From Syntrophobacterales bacterium (GTDB taxonomy: Bacteria; Desulfobacterota; Syntrophorhabdia; Syntrophorhabdales; WCHB1-27), in the NCBI GenBank assembly GCA_017881765.1, contig JADGQN010000004.1, positions 1-32,339 on the forward strand: a stretch of DNA of 32,339 nucleotides. The letters run 5' to 3'. The notes beneath the pieces were generated by a model. That model had not been told where the DNA came from and searched no databases. It saw nothing but the letters and a program-made list of their open reading frames with translations. This document shows, one piece after another, positions 18,587 to 27,717 of the stretch; the stretch's first letter is position 1; each line of letters begins with the position of its first letter. The translations under genes were made by a program, and so were the position numbers.

Positions 18587-20212
18587 ATGTACAAAGAACA
18601 TTTCGGCCTGAAGGAAAAGCCTTTTTCGATATCACCGAACCCGCACTATTTCTATATGAGCGAGGGGCATCGGGAGGCCATGGCTCATTTGTTGTACGGT
18701 ATCAAGGGTGAGGGCGGCTTTGTGCTGCTCACCGGAGAGGTCGGAACCGGCAAGACAACCGTCTGCCGTGCTTTGCTGCAGCTCGTGCCCCAAGACCTGG
18801 AGATTGCCTTCCTCCTCAATCCGCCCATGACCGTTGGGGAATTGCTGGCGACTCTCTGCGACGAGTTCGGGATCAGCTACCCCTCCGATACGACGAGCGT
18901 AAAGGACTTTGTGAGACTGATCCAGGCCTATCTTCTCGACACACATGCCAGGGGTCACAGGGCTGTTCTCGTGGTCGAGGAGGCCCAGAACCTCAGCACA
19001 GAGGTGCTCGAGCAGATACGGTTGCTGACCAACCTCGAGACGAATGAGTACAAACTTCTCCAGATCATTATGATCGGACAGCCGGAACTGAGAGACAAAC
19101 TGCGGCAACCCGAACTGCGCCAGCTCTCGCAAAGGATCACAGCACGATACCACCTCGGCCCTCTCTCAAGGAAGGATATCCCCGAATACGTCAGCTTCCG
19201 CTTATTGACGGGAGGTCTGCGACGTGGTCGCCAATTGTTCCCTGCGCACACGCTGAAAAAGCTTTACCGACTGAGCGGAGGGGTACCGAGACTGATGAAT
19301 GCGATTTGTGACAGGGCATTACTCGGAGCCTATGTCCAGCGAAAAGAGCGGGTCGACACAAAGACGCTTTTGACAGCAGCATCCGAGGTATTCGGCGATG
19401 GGAGTTATCGGAGGCAGAGCCGGAAGATGTATCAGGGGATGGCTGCAGGTTTGGCCCTGCTCCTCTGTACTGCTGTCGCGGCAACATATTTGCAGAGAAC
19501 TGGACCATGGACTGGAGCGGGCGACAGGACACTTGCGGAGGAACACCGCGTCAAGGCAGATCCAGCCGTTGCGGTGGGGATTCCCATGGAGAAGTCGGTC
19601 GATCTTACCCTCCTTGGTACAAAGGAGGCGGCCTATCAAGCGCTCTTCAGGGCATGGCAGATCCAGTACAAGCCAGAGGAGGGACAGACGGTATGTGAAC
19701 AGGCCCGGGAGCAAGGTTTACGATGTCTTGAAGACGGCAAGGGCGATATGAGTAACCTCCGGGAAGGCAACAGGCCGGCTGTGCTGCGCCTGCATGATGA
19801 AAGAGGCGGCGAGTACTATGTGACGTTGACCGGCGTCGAGGGAGAGACCACGACCTGTGTGATCGGTAACGTAACGGAGATCTTCGATGTCACAAAAATT
19901 ATTGAGCAGTGGTCCGGCGACTACCTCCTTCTCTGGCGGGTGGCCTCGGACTATAAGGAGAAACTGAGGCCGGGGAGACGTGGCCCTCTCGTGGCCTGGC
20001 TTACCAGGGAACTGGCGCTGGCCCAGGGACGGACGGCACGGCCCGGATTCGGGCAGGTATATGACGAGGAGATCGTGAGACAGGTGAAGGAATTTCAGCG
20101 TGCCAAGGGGCTGACACCCGACGGCGTAGCCGGTCTGGGGACAATACTGAAGCTGACTGCGGCGGCGGGTAGTGGCGAGCCCGCACTCAATGAAGCAAAG
20201 GCGGCCAATTAG
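18587..20212 (+). CDS. GspA/ExeA-type AAA ATPase with C-terminal peptidoglycan-binding domain
   Basis: MYKEHFGLKEKPFSISPNPHYFYMSEGHREAMAHLLYGI, LLTGEVGTGKTTVCRALL, VVEEAQNLS; C-term QVKEFQRAKGLTPDGVAGLGTILKL. Confidence 0.93.
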   Translation: MYKEHFGLKEKPFSISPNPHYFYMSEGHREAMAHLLYGIKGEGGFVLLTGEVGTGKTTVCRALLQLVPQDLEIAFLLNPPMTVGELLATLCDEFGISYPSDTTSVKDFVRLIQAYLLDTHARGHRAVLVVEEAQNLSTEVLEQIRLLTNLETNEYKLLQIIMIGQPELRDKLRQPELRQLSQRITARYHLGPLSRKDIPEYVSFRLLTGGLRRGRQLFPAHTLKKLYRLSGGVPRLMNAICDRALLGAYVQRKERVDTKTLLTAASEVFGDGSYRRQSRKMYQGMAAGLALLLCTAVAATYLQRTGPWTGAGDRTLAEEHRVKADPAVAVGIPMEKSVDLTLLGTKEAAYQALFRAWQIQYKPEEGQTVCEQAREQGLRCLEDGKGDMSNLREGNRPAVLRLHDERGGEYYVTLTGVEGETTTCVIGNVTEIFDVTKIIEQWSGDYLLLWRVASDYKEKLRPGRRGPLVAWLTRELALAQGRTARPGFGQVYDEEIVRQVKEFQRAKGLTPDGVAGLGTILKLTAAAGSGEPALNEAKAAN

Positions 20213-20214
20213 GC

Positions 20215-20910
20215 ATGTCTTATATTCTTGAGGCCCTTAAGAGAGCGGAGCAAAGAAGCGAGGAAGGGGAAGTACCGCATCTCCTCTCGTGTCAGGACGT
20301 CACTGAGCGCAAGAGAGGCCCTCTGTGGGCTTATCTGCTCGTTGCAGCCCTGCTCCTGAATGCCGGCATGATCTTCTGGTGGGCACATTCCTGGTGGTCG
20401 GAAGAACGACAGACCGTCGTGCAGCCGCCGGCCATTCACCCACAGCTGCCGGTGGCGCTCGCAGAGCCCCCAGTCAAAACAATAGGACCAAACCGGCCCA
20501 CCGCCATGCAGGAGGTCCCCGGGGAAGCCCCCTTCAATAAGCCCCGGGTAAACGCTCTCCGTAAGGTAGGGCGAGACGATGCCCCGTCATCCGACAGTCG
20601 AAAGACGAGACCTATTGCCAGCGCGTCGGCCAAGCCGGAAACGCGCACGGAAAACAGGGTAGCACCGCACGCACGGATGGTCAGCCTGTCTGAACTTCCG
20701 TCTGCTGTCAGAAGCAGCTTGCCGGGCTTCAGGGTCTCTGGCCACGCGTATAGTCCCGACCCGGGCTCCCGCGTCGTACGGATCAATGAACAGATCCTCC
20801 AGGAAGGGCAGAGCCTGGCTCCGGGGCTGAAGGTAGAGGAGATTACGCCCAATGGCATTGTGCTCGGTTATCAGGGTTACCGCTTTCAGATTGACATTAA
20901 CGCGAACTGA
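20215..20910 (+). CDS. GspB/ExeB-like type II secretion assembly protein
   Basis: MSYILEALKRAEQRS N-terminus, TM segment, C-term FRVSGHAYSPDPGSRVVRINEQILQEGQSLAPGLKVEEITPNGIVLGYQGYRFQI. Confidence 0.9.
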   Translation: MSYILEALKRAEQRSEEGEVPHLLSCQDVTERKRGPLWAYLLVAALLLNAGMIFWWAHSWWSEERQTVVQPPAIHPQLPVALAEPPVKTIGPNRPTAMQEVPGEAPFNKPRVNALRKVGRDDAPSSDSRKTRPIASASAKPETRTENRVAPHARMVSLSELPSAVRSSLPGFRVSGHAYSPDPGSRVVRINEQILQEGQSLAPGLKVEEITPNGIVLGYQGYRFQIDINAN

Positions 20911-21041
20911 TCTGTGAGACCGGTTCGCTGGTTTCTTTGGTTTTTCTCGTTTCTTTGGTTTCTCCGGTTAAACGAGAAATTGAGGCTGCCGCGGGCGGCA
21001 TGGTGGTTACTGCGTTCCTGATATGTAATTGAGAGCGGTTG

Positions 21042-22301
21042 ATGCAGGACGAGCACACCAAAGAGGTCCTGGAAAAACTCCAGTCCGGGTACGGACTTCC
21101 CTCGCTCTCCCCGGTCGCCATAAAACTCATTGAACTCGCCTCAAACGACGCCAGTTCAGCACGTGACCTTGCGGGGCTGATCGAAAAGGACCCATCGCTC
21201 ACGGTTCGCGTACTCAAGCTGGCCAACAGCGCATTCTTCAGATCCGCCTATCCGTCTACAACGGTCCAGCAAGCGATCATGAGGATCGGTTTTCACCAGT
21301 TGAGAGTGCTTGCCTTGTCGCTCTCTCTGAGGGAGACGTTCCCGATGGGCAAGACCGGACAGATGGATTATGAACTGTTCTGGCGCTCTTCTCTCTACCG
21401 GGGCCTCCTGGCAAGGTCCCTCGCCCGCCAGCTCAAGGCGTGCGACCCGGAGGAAGCTTTTGTGGCAGGGCTTACCCTGGAGATAGGCTTTCTGATTTTC
21501 CTTGAACTCTACATGAAGCGAAACGAACAGGTTTCGGACAGATCTTTTTACCCCGTAGAGCTCCTCCTCTCGTGGGAGACGCAAAGCTTCGGGATCAACC
21601 ACAGGGAGATCGGCGAAATAGCCTTGAGGTACTGGAAGTTCCCTGAAAAGATTGTTGCATGCCAGGGCTTTTCGTCGCTTGAGGGACAAGTCGAGCCGGC
21701 AGGTCTTTCTCGCATATGCCGCATGGCGCAAGACCTTTCGGCCCTCATCTGCCAGCCTGACGCTGACTTTCACAACATTTATCAGGCGGCGGCGTCACAC
21801 CTCGGCGTGGGCCAGGAAATCATCAACGAGGCGGTGATCACGACCCTGAAGGAGGTGAACGAGACCGCGGACGCCCTCAAGCTGCAGGTTGAGACCGAAA
21901 AGGATACATTTTTGCTACTGGAGAAAGCTCGCGACACTCTGGGTCGCCTCTCCGAGCAGATCTTGCAGCAACAGCGCAACATTCCGAGAGATTTCCACGG
22001 GAATCTATCCAGCGAGCTCGGCGATTCCTTGCCCTCCTTCGAGACCCTCAGGGATCGAGAGGATCAGAAACAGACGATTGCGTATACGCTGGAAGCGGTC
22101 GCCCACGAGATTCGCAACCCTCTTACCGCGGTGGGTGGATTTGCGCGCAGGCTTGCAAAGACCATGGACCCTTCTTCTAATAACTGGAGGTATGTGGAAG
22201 CCATCCTTGAGGAGGCAAAGAAGCTGGAGCAGTCGCTCAACGAGATGGGTAACGACTTAGGCAGAGCCGGAGATACAGGTAAAAACAAAAACGAAGGTTG
22301 A
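21042..22301 (+). CDS. HDOD-domain protein with C-terminal HisKA-like domain but no HATPase domain
   Basis: LQSGYGLPSLSPVAIKLIELASNDASSARDLAGLIEKDPSLTVRVLKLANSAFF (HDOD); AYTLEAVAHEIRNPLTAVGGFARRL (H-box); stop follows about 60 aa later. Confidence 0.88.
   Translation: MQDEHTKEVLEKLQSGYGLPSLSPVAIKLIELASNDASSARDLAGLIEKDPSLTVRVLKLANSAFFRSAYPSTTVQQAIMRIGFHQLRVLALSLSLRETFPMGKTGQMDYELFWRSSLYRGLLARSLARQLKACDPEEAFVAGLTLEIGFLIFLELYMKRNEQVSDRSFYPVELLLSWETQSFGINHREIGEIALRYWKFPEKIVACQGFSSLEGQVEPAGLSRICRMAQDLSALICQPDADFHNIYQAAASHLGVGQEIINEAVITTLKEVNETADALKLQVETEKDTFLLLEKARDTLGRLSEQILQQQRNIPRDFHGNLSSELGDSLPSFETLRDREDQKQTIAYTLEAVAHEIRNPLTAVGGFARRLAKTMDPSSNNWRYVEAILEEAKKLEQSLNEMGNDLGRAGDTGKNKNEG
21986..22026 (+). 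repeat. Intragenic palindromic repeat, HDOD-gene copy
   Basis: GAGAGATTTCC-ACG-GGGAATCTATC inverted repeat followed by CAGCGAGCTCGGCGA; 23 of 26 bases match recB copy 1 over GGAAATCTATCTAGCGAGCACGGCGA; same reading frame (GNLSSELGD). Confidence 0.7.
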
Positions 22302-22358
22302 GGAAAAAAAGCAAAGGACAGGTTAAGAAAGGGTCCTTGTTTTTGCCTGGTTCTCTAA

Positions 22359-23879
22359 TTATCGCGCAGATTCGAACTGAGCCAGGGCCTTTTCCGCCTC
22401 CACCAATACGCGCCAGAGGTTTTCACCGTCGCCCAGACCCACTTTAATCAGAAACGAGGCAATACTCAAATCGGTACGTGCCCGAAACAGTTCCACCTGG
22501 TTCAGGAAATCTTTGCTCGTCTGCGTTGCGGCTGAGAGATAAGTATCCAGGAAAACGTCTTCAGGAATTTCCTGCAGGATGTCAGGGTAATCGAGCAGTT
22601 GATTGCTGAATTGGGCAAGAAAAGTGCCCACATCGAACGCCGGCGGAAGAGAGAATGAGCTGCTGAAATCAATCGCGGCTATGTAAAGCGTCTCACGCCT
22701 ATTCATATTATCCTGCCCGACATAAATGTTCTTAAGATGGTAATCCCCGTGGCCCTGAACCAGCTGTTCGGGGTGGCTCTCGTACAAGGACATCTCCGCT
22801 TTACGCACCGCCTCCATGGTCTCCCGCGCCCGCCGTGTGTGTGGGTGCTGGATCTTTTCGAAACGCTCGACATACCTGACCAGGCGCTTCTGCTCTATTT
22901 CGATGAATTCCTCGGGGGGGCTGATCGTGAGTCTCTGATTGTGGAGGCGGGCCAGCCACTGTGCCGAAAGCTGAACAAATAGTTTCGCGTCTTCGATGCC
23001 GGACCGGATCAGCTTTTCAAAGAGCGAATTGCCGCGCAGACCCTGTTCGATCAGGACCATCTCTTCATTGTCGTGTTCAATCGTCCTCGGGACACGGTAC
23101 ATACCCCGGTCGAAGCCATGGCGGGCGATCTCTTCCATTATGTAAAACGCCCTCTCCGCAGACTGCCATTTCTCGCCGGCATCGAACTTTCTGATGATGA
23201 TTCTCTCCCTGGCCTCGTCATCCCCCTTTGTGCCTATGGTTATCTCATCGACACGGACGTTGGAACCCGCCCGTGGGATCTCCTTGAAAAAGGGTCGGCA
23301 GCGGCCTTTCTTGAGTTCCTCGGCCAAATCCGTCATGGTTTCCGCCGGATGGTCGAAGAGGGTCGGATAGACGCCTGCATAGGTCGCGCCGTGTGTATCC
23401 GTTCCAGCAATCGCATTGAACCTGTATCGATGCCAGTCCCTCAAGCCCCTCGTGTTTTCAGCAACCGAATGGTTTGAACTGAAGATCTCCACCCCGTCAA
23501 GAAGAGGATTCAATAGTGTTTCCGGCCCAGGCTTTTTCCCGTGCCTGTACGGATGCGCCAGGACCAACGCTGCTTGCGGCCACTTTGTCCGGATAGTGGC
23601 AACAGGCGTTCCTCTGGGAATGACCTCGTCGGCTCCATACACGAGCAGATCACCCATATCAGCGGTAGAGACCTCCTGACCGGACAGAATCAGGAAATAG
23701 TCGGCCATTTGCGCCTTTCTCCTGAGCACCTTCAATTCGCTCTCAGGCCACAAAAAGTGATGATCGGTTATGACAACCCCCTGCAGACCTTTCCTGTAAG
23801 TCTGCCTGAGCAGATCTTCAGCGCTGACGTTGCTGCATGAAGAATGCTCAGCGGTGTGGCAATGCATCTCCAGTAACAT
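22359..23879 (-). CDS. PHP-domain phosphoesterase fused to an aminoglycoside-phosphotransferase-like kinase domain
   Basis: PHP motifs MHCHTAEHSSCS, VVITDHHF, LVLAHPYRHG, AIAGTDTHG; kinase-like VQGHGDYHLKNIYV and AAIDFSSSF. Confidence 0.88.
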   Translation of the reverse strand: MLLEMHCHTAEHSSCSNVSAEDLLRQTYRKGLQGVVITDHHFLWPESELKVLRRKAQMADYFLILSGQEVSTADMGDLLVYGADEVIPRGTPVATIRTKWPQAALVLAHPYRHGKKPGPETLLNPLLDGVEIFSSNHSVAENTRGLRDWHRYRFNAIAGTDTHGATYAGVYPTLFDHPAETMTDLAEELKKGRCRPFFKEIPRAGSNVRVDEITIGTKGDDEARERIIIRKFDAGEKWQSAERAFYIMEEIARHGFDRGMYRVPRTIEHDNEEMVLIEQGLRGNSLFEKLIRSGIEDAKLFVQLSAQWLARLHNQRLTISPPEEFIEIEQKRLVRYVERFEKIQHPHTRRARETMEAVRKAEMSLYESHPEQLVQGHGDYHLKNIYVGQDNMNRRETLYIAAIDFSSSFSLPPAFDVGTFLAQFSNQLLDYPDILQEIPEDVFLDTYLSAATQTSKDFLNQVELFRARTDLSIASFLIKVGLGDGENLWRVLVEAEKALAQFESAR

Positions 23880-23909
23880 TGGACCTCTGGAACAAGGACG
23901 CTACGGTAC

Positions 23910-24176
23910 TTAATTTAATATCGTATCGATATGGGCGCAACCAAGCGCATCAAAAGGCATTACGCTTTTCAGGAAGTTGAGCTTTCCGCGCGCTTGCCCC
24001 GATCCTGATGTTTCCCGGAAGGCTCTTACACGTTGCAGAAGAGGCTCGCTCGCCAGGCCCATCTCCTTCAGGACGTCGACAAACTCATTCCCCGTGGCCC
24101 TGCAGACTGCGGTTGCCTTATCGAGAGAAGCTTGATCGAGGTACCCGCCCTTCAGCAGAATCTCTTCCAGGCTGAT
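23910..24176 (-). CDS. Possible orphan MshEN/GspE-N-like domain protein, start unclear (or eroded gene)
   Basis: Hand translation of 23910-24176 minus: ISLEEILLKGGYLDQASLDKATAVCRATGNEFVDVLKEMGLASEPLLQRVRAFRETSG...DTILN*. Shine-Dalgarno-like GGAGG at 24183-24187 but no ATG/GTG/TTG at suitable spacing in this frame. Confidence 0.4.
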   Translation of the reverse strand: MSLEEILLKGGYLDQASLDKATAVCRATGNEFVDVLKEMGLASEPLLQRVRAFRETSGSGQARGKLNFLKSVMPFDALGCAHIDTILN

Positions 24177-24305
24177 AAAGCACCTCCGTCAGAGTTGTAC
24201 GGCGGCTATGGAATACCCGCGGTTAGCTGCCTGCGAAATAAGCTGATCCGTTCAATCCTGTGTGCAGGGGAGCGCCCGGAATAAGGGGGACAAACTCCAC
24301 TCCTG

Positions 24306-24782
24306 TCACCAGTAATTGATGCCGGATTTCCTTTTCCAATCAGGATCGAACTGGTCCTCAAAATAATTCTCCAGTTTTTCGAGAAGCCGCTTCCACCCCT
24401 TCTTGTATTCTTGGGTAAGGATATCTTCGAGAAAGGGAAGTATCTCCCCCAGCTTGTCTTTCGGAAGATAGGCACGCGCACCCAGGTCGTGAGACTTTTT
24501 CAAGGCCTCAGGGCTGAGCGCGTGGGCTGTGAGCATGCCCACCTTAAGATCCCGTTTCACAGCCAGCTCAAGGAGGTCGAAGCCTCGCACGCCCATGATA
24601 TCAAGGATTACGATATCGTACGGGTTAGCGTTTATCAGCTCAACCCCTTTCTCGTAGGTGGTCGCCTTATCGACCTGACAGTTCGGGCAAGAGTCCTTTA
24701 TCTCTCCCTCCAATACGGCCAGCACATCAGGTTCGTCATCCACGGCTAGAATTCTTTTACCATCCAAAACCGATGCTGTCAT
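24306..24782 (-). CDS. Response regulator receiver protein
   Basis: ILAVDDEPDVLAVL, DIVILDIMGVRGFDLL, AYLPKDKL. Confidence 0.9.
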   Translation of the reverse strand: MTASVLDGKRILAVDDEPDVLAVLEGEIKDSCPNCQVDKATTYEKGVELINANPYDIVILDIMGVRGFDLLELAVKRDLKVGMLTAHALSPEALKKSHDLGARAYLPKDKLGEILPFLEDILTQEYKKGWKRLLEKLENYFEDQFDPDWKRKSGINYW

Positions 24783-25546
24783 AACATGTCCTCCTCTTGG
24801 GTCAATTCTAAGAAAGGGACCCTCACGGTAAAGCAGGTGCTGAATCCCTTACGGCTCGTGACTGAAATTTCACCACGCATCCGCTCCACGAGAGCTTTCA
24901 CACAGAACAATCCGAGCCCGAGCCCCGGTACGTCCTTCGCATCGTTTGTCTCTAGTCTGACAAACCGCTTGTACACGGCCTCACGGTCTTGCTCGGAAAT
25001 GGCTGCACCATCGTTCGACACGGTTATAACGAGGTCGACGTCGCCGCTCACGGCCAGATCCATCTGTTCTTTGCGATATTTGAGAGCGTTGCTCACGAGG
25101 TTGCGCACGATATGCAATACCTTTTTCCGATCGTGATAGAAGGGCGTATGCGCGTACCTGCCCGATACAGCCACCGAAATGGAATGATGCGCGAGGATTT
25201 TCTCTATCTCCGCATCGCTCCCGGCCCTGGCAAGCTCATCACCTGCCCCGGGGTTTACAGACTCCAGCCCCTCTAAGAGTGCTTCCTTGATCAGGTCCTG
25301 AACCGTGAACCGCTCTGGGTGGAACAGGTTTTCTTCGGAGCGGGCAACCTCGAGTATATCCTGCACTAAGCCCCGGGCTTTCTGCGTATTCCTTCTAATC
25401 CGTTCAAGGGAGTCTCGCTGGGGCCCCGTTAAGTCACCGTATCTTTCTGTTTTGCCGAGAAGGCTGTTTACCGTCGTTGCGACCACTGCGAGTGGCCCGA
25501 CAAGGTCATGGACCAGAAGATCATAAAGATAATCCTTTTCGTTCAT
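24779..25546 (-). CDS. Soluble sensor histidine kinase (HisKA + HATPase_c)
   Basis: YDLLVHDLVGPLAVVATTVNSLL H-box, VRNLVSNALKYR N-box, GLGLGLFCVKALVERMRGEI G-box; ATGA overlap with the response regulator. Confidence 0.9.
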   Translation of the reverse strand: MNEKDYLYDLLVHDLVGPLAVVATTVNSLLGKTERYGDLTGPQRDSLERIRRNTQKARGLVQDILEVARSEENLFHPERFTVQDLIKEALLEGLESVNPGAGDELARAGSDAEIEKILAHHSISVAVSGRYAHTPFYHDRKKVLHIVRNLVSNALKYRKEQMDLAVSGDVDLVITVSNDGAAISEQDREAVYKRFVRLETNDAKDVPGLGLGLFCVKALVERMRGEISVTSRKGFSTCFTVRVPFLELTQEEDML

Positions 25547-25569
25547 CGATCTACCTCATCGCGCTCGCA

Positions 25570-25620
25570 GCCCGGCGTTCGCCGGGCCTACCCTCAATCG
25601 GGAAGGCGCACCAAAGGTGC
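25570..25620. repeat. Pair of REP-like hairpins upstream of the histidine kinase
   Basis: GCCCGGCG-TT-CGCCGGGC (25570-25587) and GCACC-AAA-GGTGC (25608-25620). Confidence 0.65.
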
Positions 25621-25803
25621 TTTCACCGGATGCGGCGCAGTCATCAACGGCTTTGTAATGTCTGCATAATATGATCTCTCTCGGGCATCTATTTCTCTCC
25701 GTAATACCTATACCATAGTCCCTCACGTGTATGTAAACTTCTATTTCGACCATCAAGCCCTATCTTAAAAAAAACCGGCTCGTGGGTCAAGTGAAATGAA
25801 CCC

Positions 25804-27396
25804 CTACAGCTCTTTCACGTACTCCGCGATGTTCTGACAGTGGTCAGATATCCGCTCCAGATTAATCAGCATCTCCAGAAAAACAGGGCCTGCCTCTGCA
25901 CGGCAGACACGCCTGTGAAAGCGGTCCAGGTGTCTCTCCCGTGCCTCGCGCACTTTCACATCGACAGCTTCCTCGCGCCTAAAAACGTTCAGTATCTTGG
26001 CATCATCTCTTTTGTCCAACAGCAGAACAGCATCGTCGACATTGGCCATGACCAGTGCATCAATCTCGTCAAGCTCCGCCATTCCCTTCTCGGAAAACTC
26101 GATGCCTCGCTCTTCTTGCTCAGCGGCCAGCTTAGCAAGGATCATGGCGTGGTCTGCAAGCCTTTCTATATCATCCACCATAGCAGTATATGTAAAGAGC
26201 TGCTTTGATAGCTCCGGCGAAAATTCTCTGTCAGATATCTTCCACAGATACGCTGCTATTTCGTTCCGTAGGTTATCGACGACCGCCTCCACGTAAACCA
26301 TGTCTCGCCTCTTCGCCTTCCGGAACGTTTTTAAAAGGTCGATGCTGTCGCGAACCATGGTCTGTGCGAGAAGCATCTGCCTTTGCAGTTCTCGTTTCAC
26401 ACAGAGAAGCGCCTCCTCGGTTTGCGCCAGGCAAGCCTCATTGAGGAACTCAGGCCAGACCGGAAGCGTCTGTGCCTTACCGGGAACCAATCTCTCCAAC
26501 ATCACCGAAACCGGCTTGAGCAAAAAGATAAATAGAGCAGCGATGATCAGGTTAAACAGGAAGTGGCCGAGTGCAATCTGCTGCGACAGACTCGCCGAGA
26601 GACTCTTTAGAACCACGGTCAGTATGGGTAAGAGGGGAAGGCAGATACATGTCCCGGCGCATTTGAAGAAAAGATGCGCAAAGGCCGTTCTCTTCCCGTT
26701 AACATTTGAGACGAGCCCGGCAAGCAGAGCTGTCACGGTCGTTCCCACATTTGCTCCGAAGACGACCGGCAGCGCACTATCGAGGCTGATGAGACCTTGC
26801 TGCGCCAGAATGGCAACCATGCTGATCGGTATCACGGATGCATGTACCAGGGCGGTGAAAATGACGCCGGCGGCCAAACCCAACAGAGGATGTGCGGCCC
26901 GTCTGAGAAAAGCGGAAACCTCCGGACTCGCCTTGAGTGGTGCCGTTACCTCACTGATAAGGTAAAGCGCGAACAGCACGAGACCAAAGTAAAGGACTAC
27001 CTCTCCGACAATCTTTCGTTTTCCGTCAGCTGTGAACCAGACAAGAGCCCCGCCCGTTACGCAGATGGGGAAAAGCGCCGTGACTTTCCAGACGACGAGC
27101 TGTACCGTAAACGTAGTACCGATGTCTGTACCGAGAACCATAGCAAGGCCATGGTAAAGACTGAGTAGCCCGGCGCTCACCATACTGACGATGAGGGCGG
27201 TGGTTGTTGAACTGCTCTGAAACAGGATCGTTGAGAGCATGCCCGTTGCCAAACCGGACAGAGGGGTGCGCGCTGAATACCTGATATACTGACGGACACG
27301 GTCGGTGAAAAGTTTCTGTACTTCGGTGCTCAGCTTAGCGATCGCGTAGAGAAAAATGAGAAGGGCCGTAATGAAGAGAGACAACCCCTGGAGCAT
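25804..27396 (-). CDS. Na+/phosphate cotransporter family protein with C-terminal PhoU-like region
   Basis: TGMLSTILFQSSSTTTALIVSMVSAGLL, VLGTDIGTTFTVQLV, VVFGANVGTTVTALLAG; helical C-terminus. Confidence 0.92.
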   Translation of the reverse strand: MLQGLSLFITALLIFLYAIAKLSTEVQKLFTDRVRQYIRYSARTPLSGLATGMLSTILFQSSSTTTALIVSMVSAGLLSLYHGLAMVLGTDIGTTFTVQLVVWKVTALFPICVTGGALVWFTADGKRKIVGEVVLYFGLVLFALYLISEVTAPLKASPEVSAFLRRAAHPLLGLAAGVIFTALVHASVIPISMVAILAQQGLISLDSALPVVFGANVGTTVTALLAGLVSNVNGKRTAFAHLFFKCAGTCICLPLLPILTVVLKSLSASLSQQIALGHFLFNLIIAALFIFLLKPVSVMLERLVPGKAQTLPVWPEFLNEACLAQTEEALLCVKRELQRQMLLAQTMVRDSIDLLKTFRKAKRRDMVYVEAVVDNLRNEIAAYLWKISDREFSPELSKQLFTYTAMVDDIERLADHAMILAKLAAEQEERGIEFSEKGMAELDEIDALVMANVDDAVLLLDKRDDAKILNVFRREEAVDVKVREARERHLDRFHRRVCRAEAGPVFLEMLINLERISDHCQNIAEYVKEL

Positions 27397-27459
27397 GCTT
27401 TATCATACCACGATCATTTAGCGCTTCAAATCCTGACTAAAGGTGTTTGAGACTCAGCG

Positions 27460-27637
27460 CGCTAAATTCCAAATCCAAATTTCTAAATCCTAAACAAATT
27501 CCAATGTTCACGGCAATCAAATCAAAATCTCCGTGGTGCAATAGACACTGTGATTGGAACATTTGGTATTTGATAATTTGACATTGTTTCCGGGTACCCG
27601 CTTGCGGGTGGTGGTGCTTGGAATTTGAGATTTGGAG
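27460..27637. repeat. Degenerate AT-rich inverted-repeat (MITE-like) element
   Basis: Left AATTCCAAATCCAAATTTC...ATTCCAATGTTC; right GGAACATTTGGTATTTG...GCTTGGAATTTGAGATTTGG; internal ACCCGC-TT-GCGGGT hairpin. Confidence 0.5.
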
Positions 27638-27717
27638 AGATACAGCCATCGACCACAGCCCTTCTTGTGAGCACGCGATAGATGAATCTTCAGAGATCGG
27701 GGCGGAATCTGCTGATT

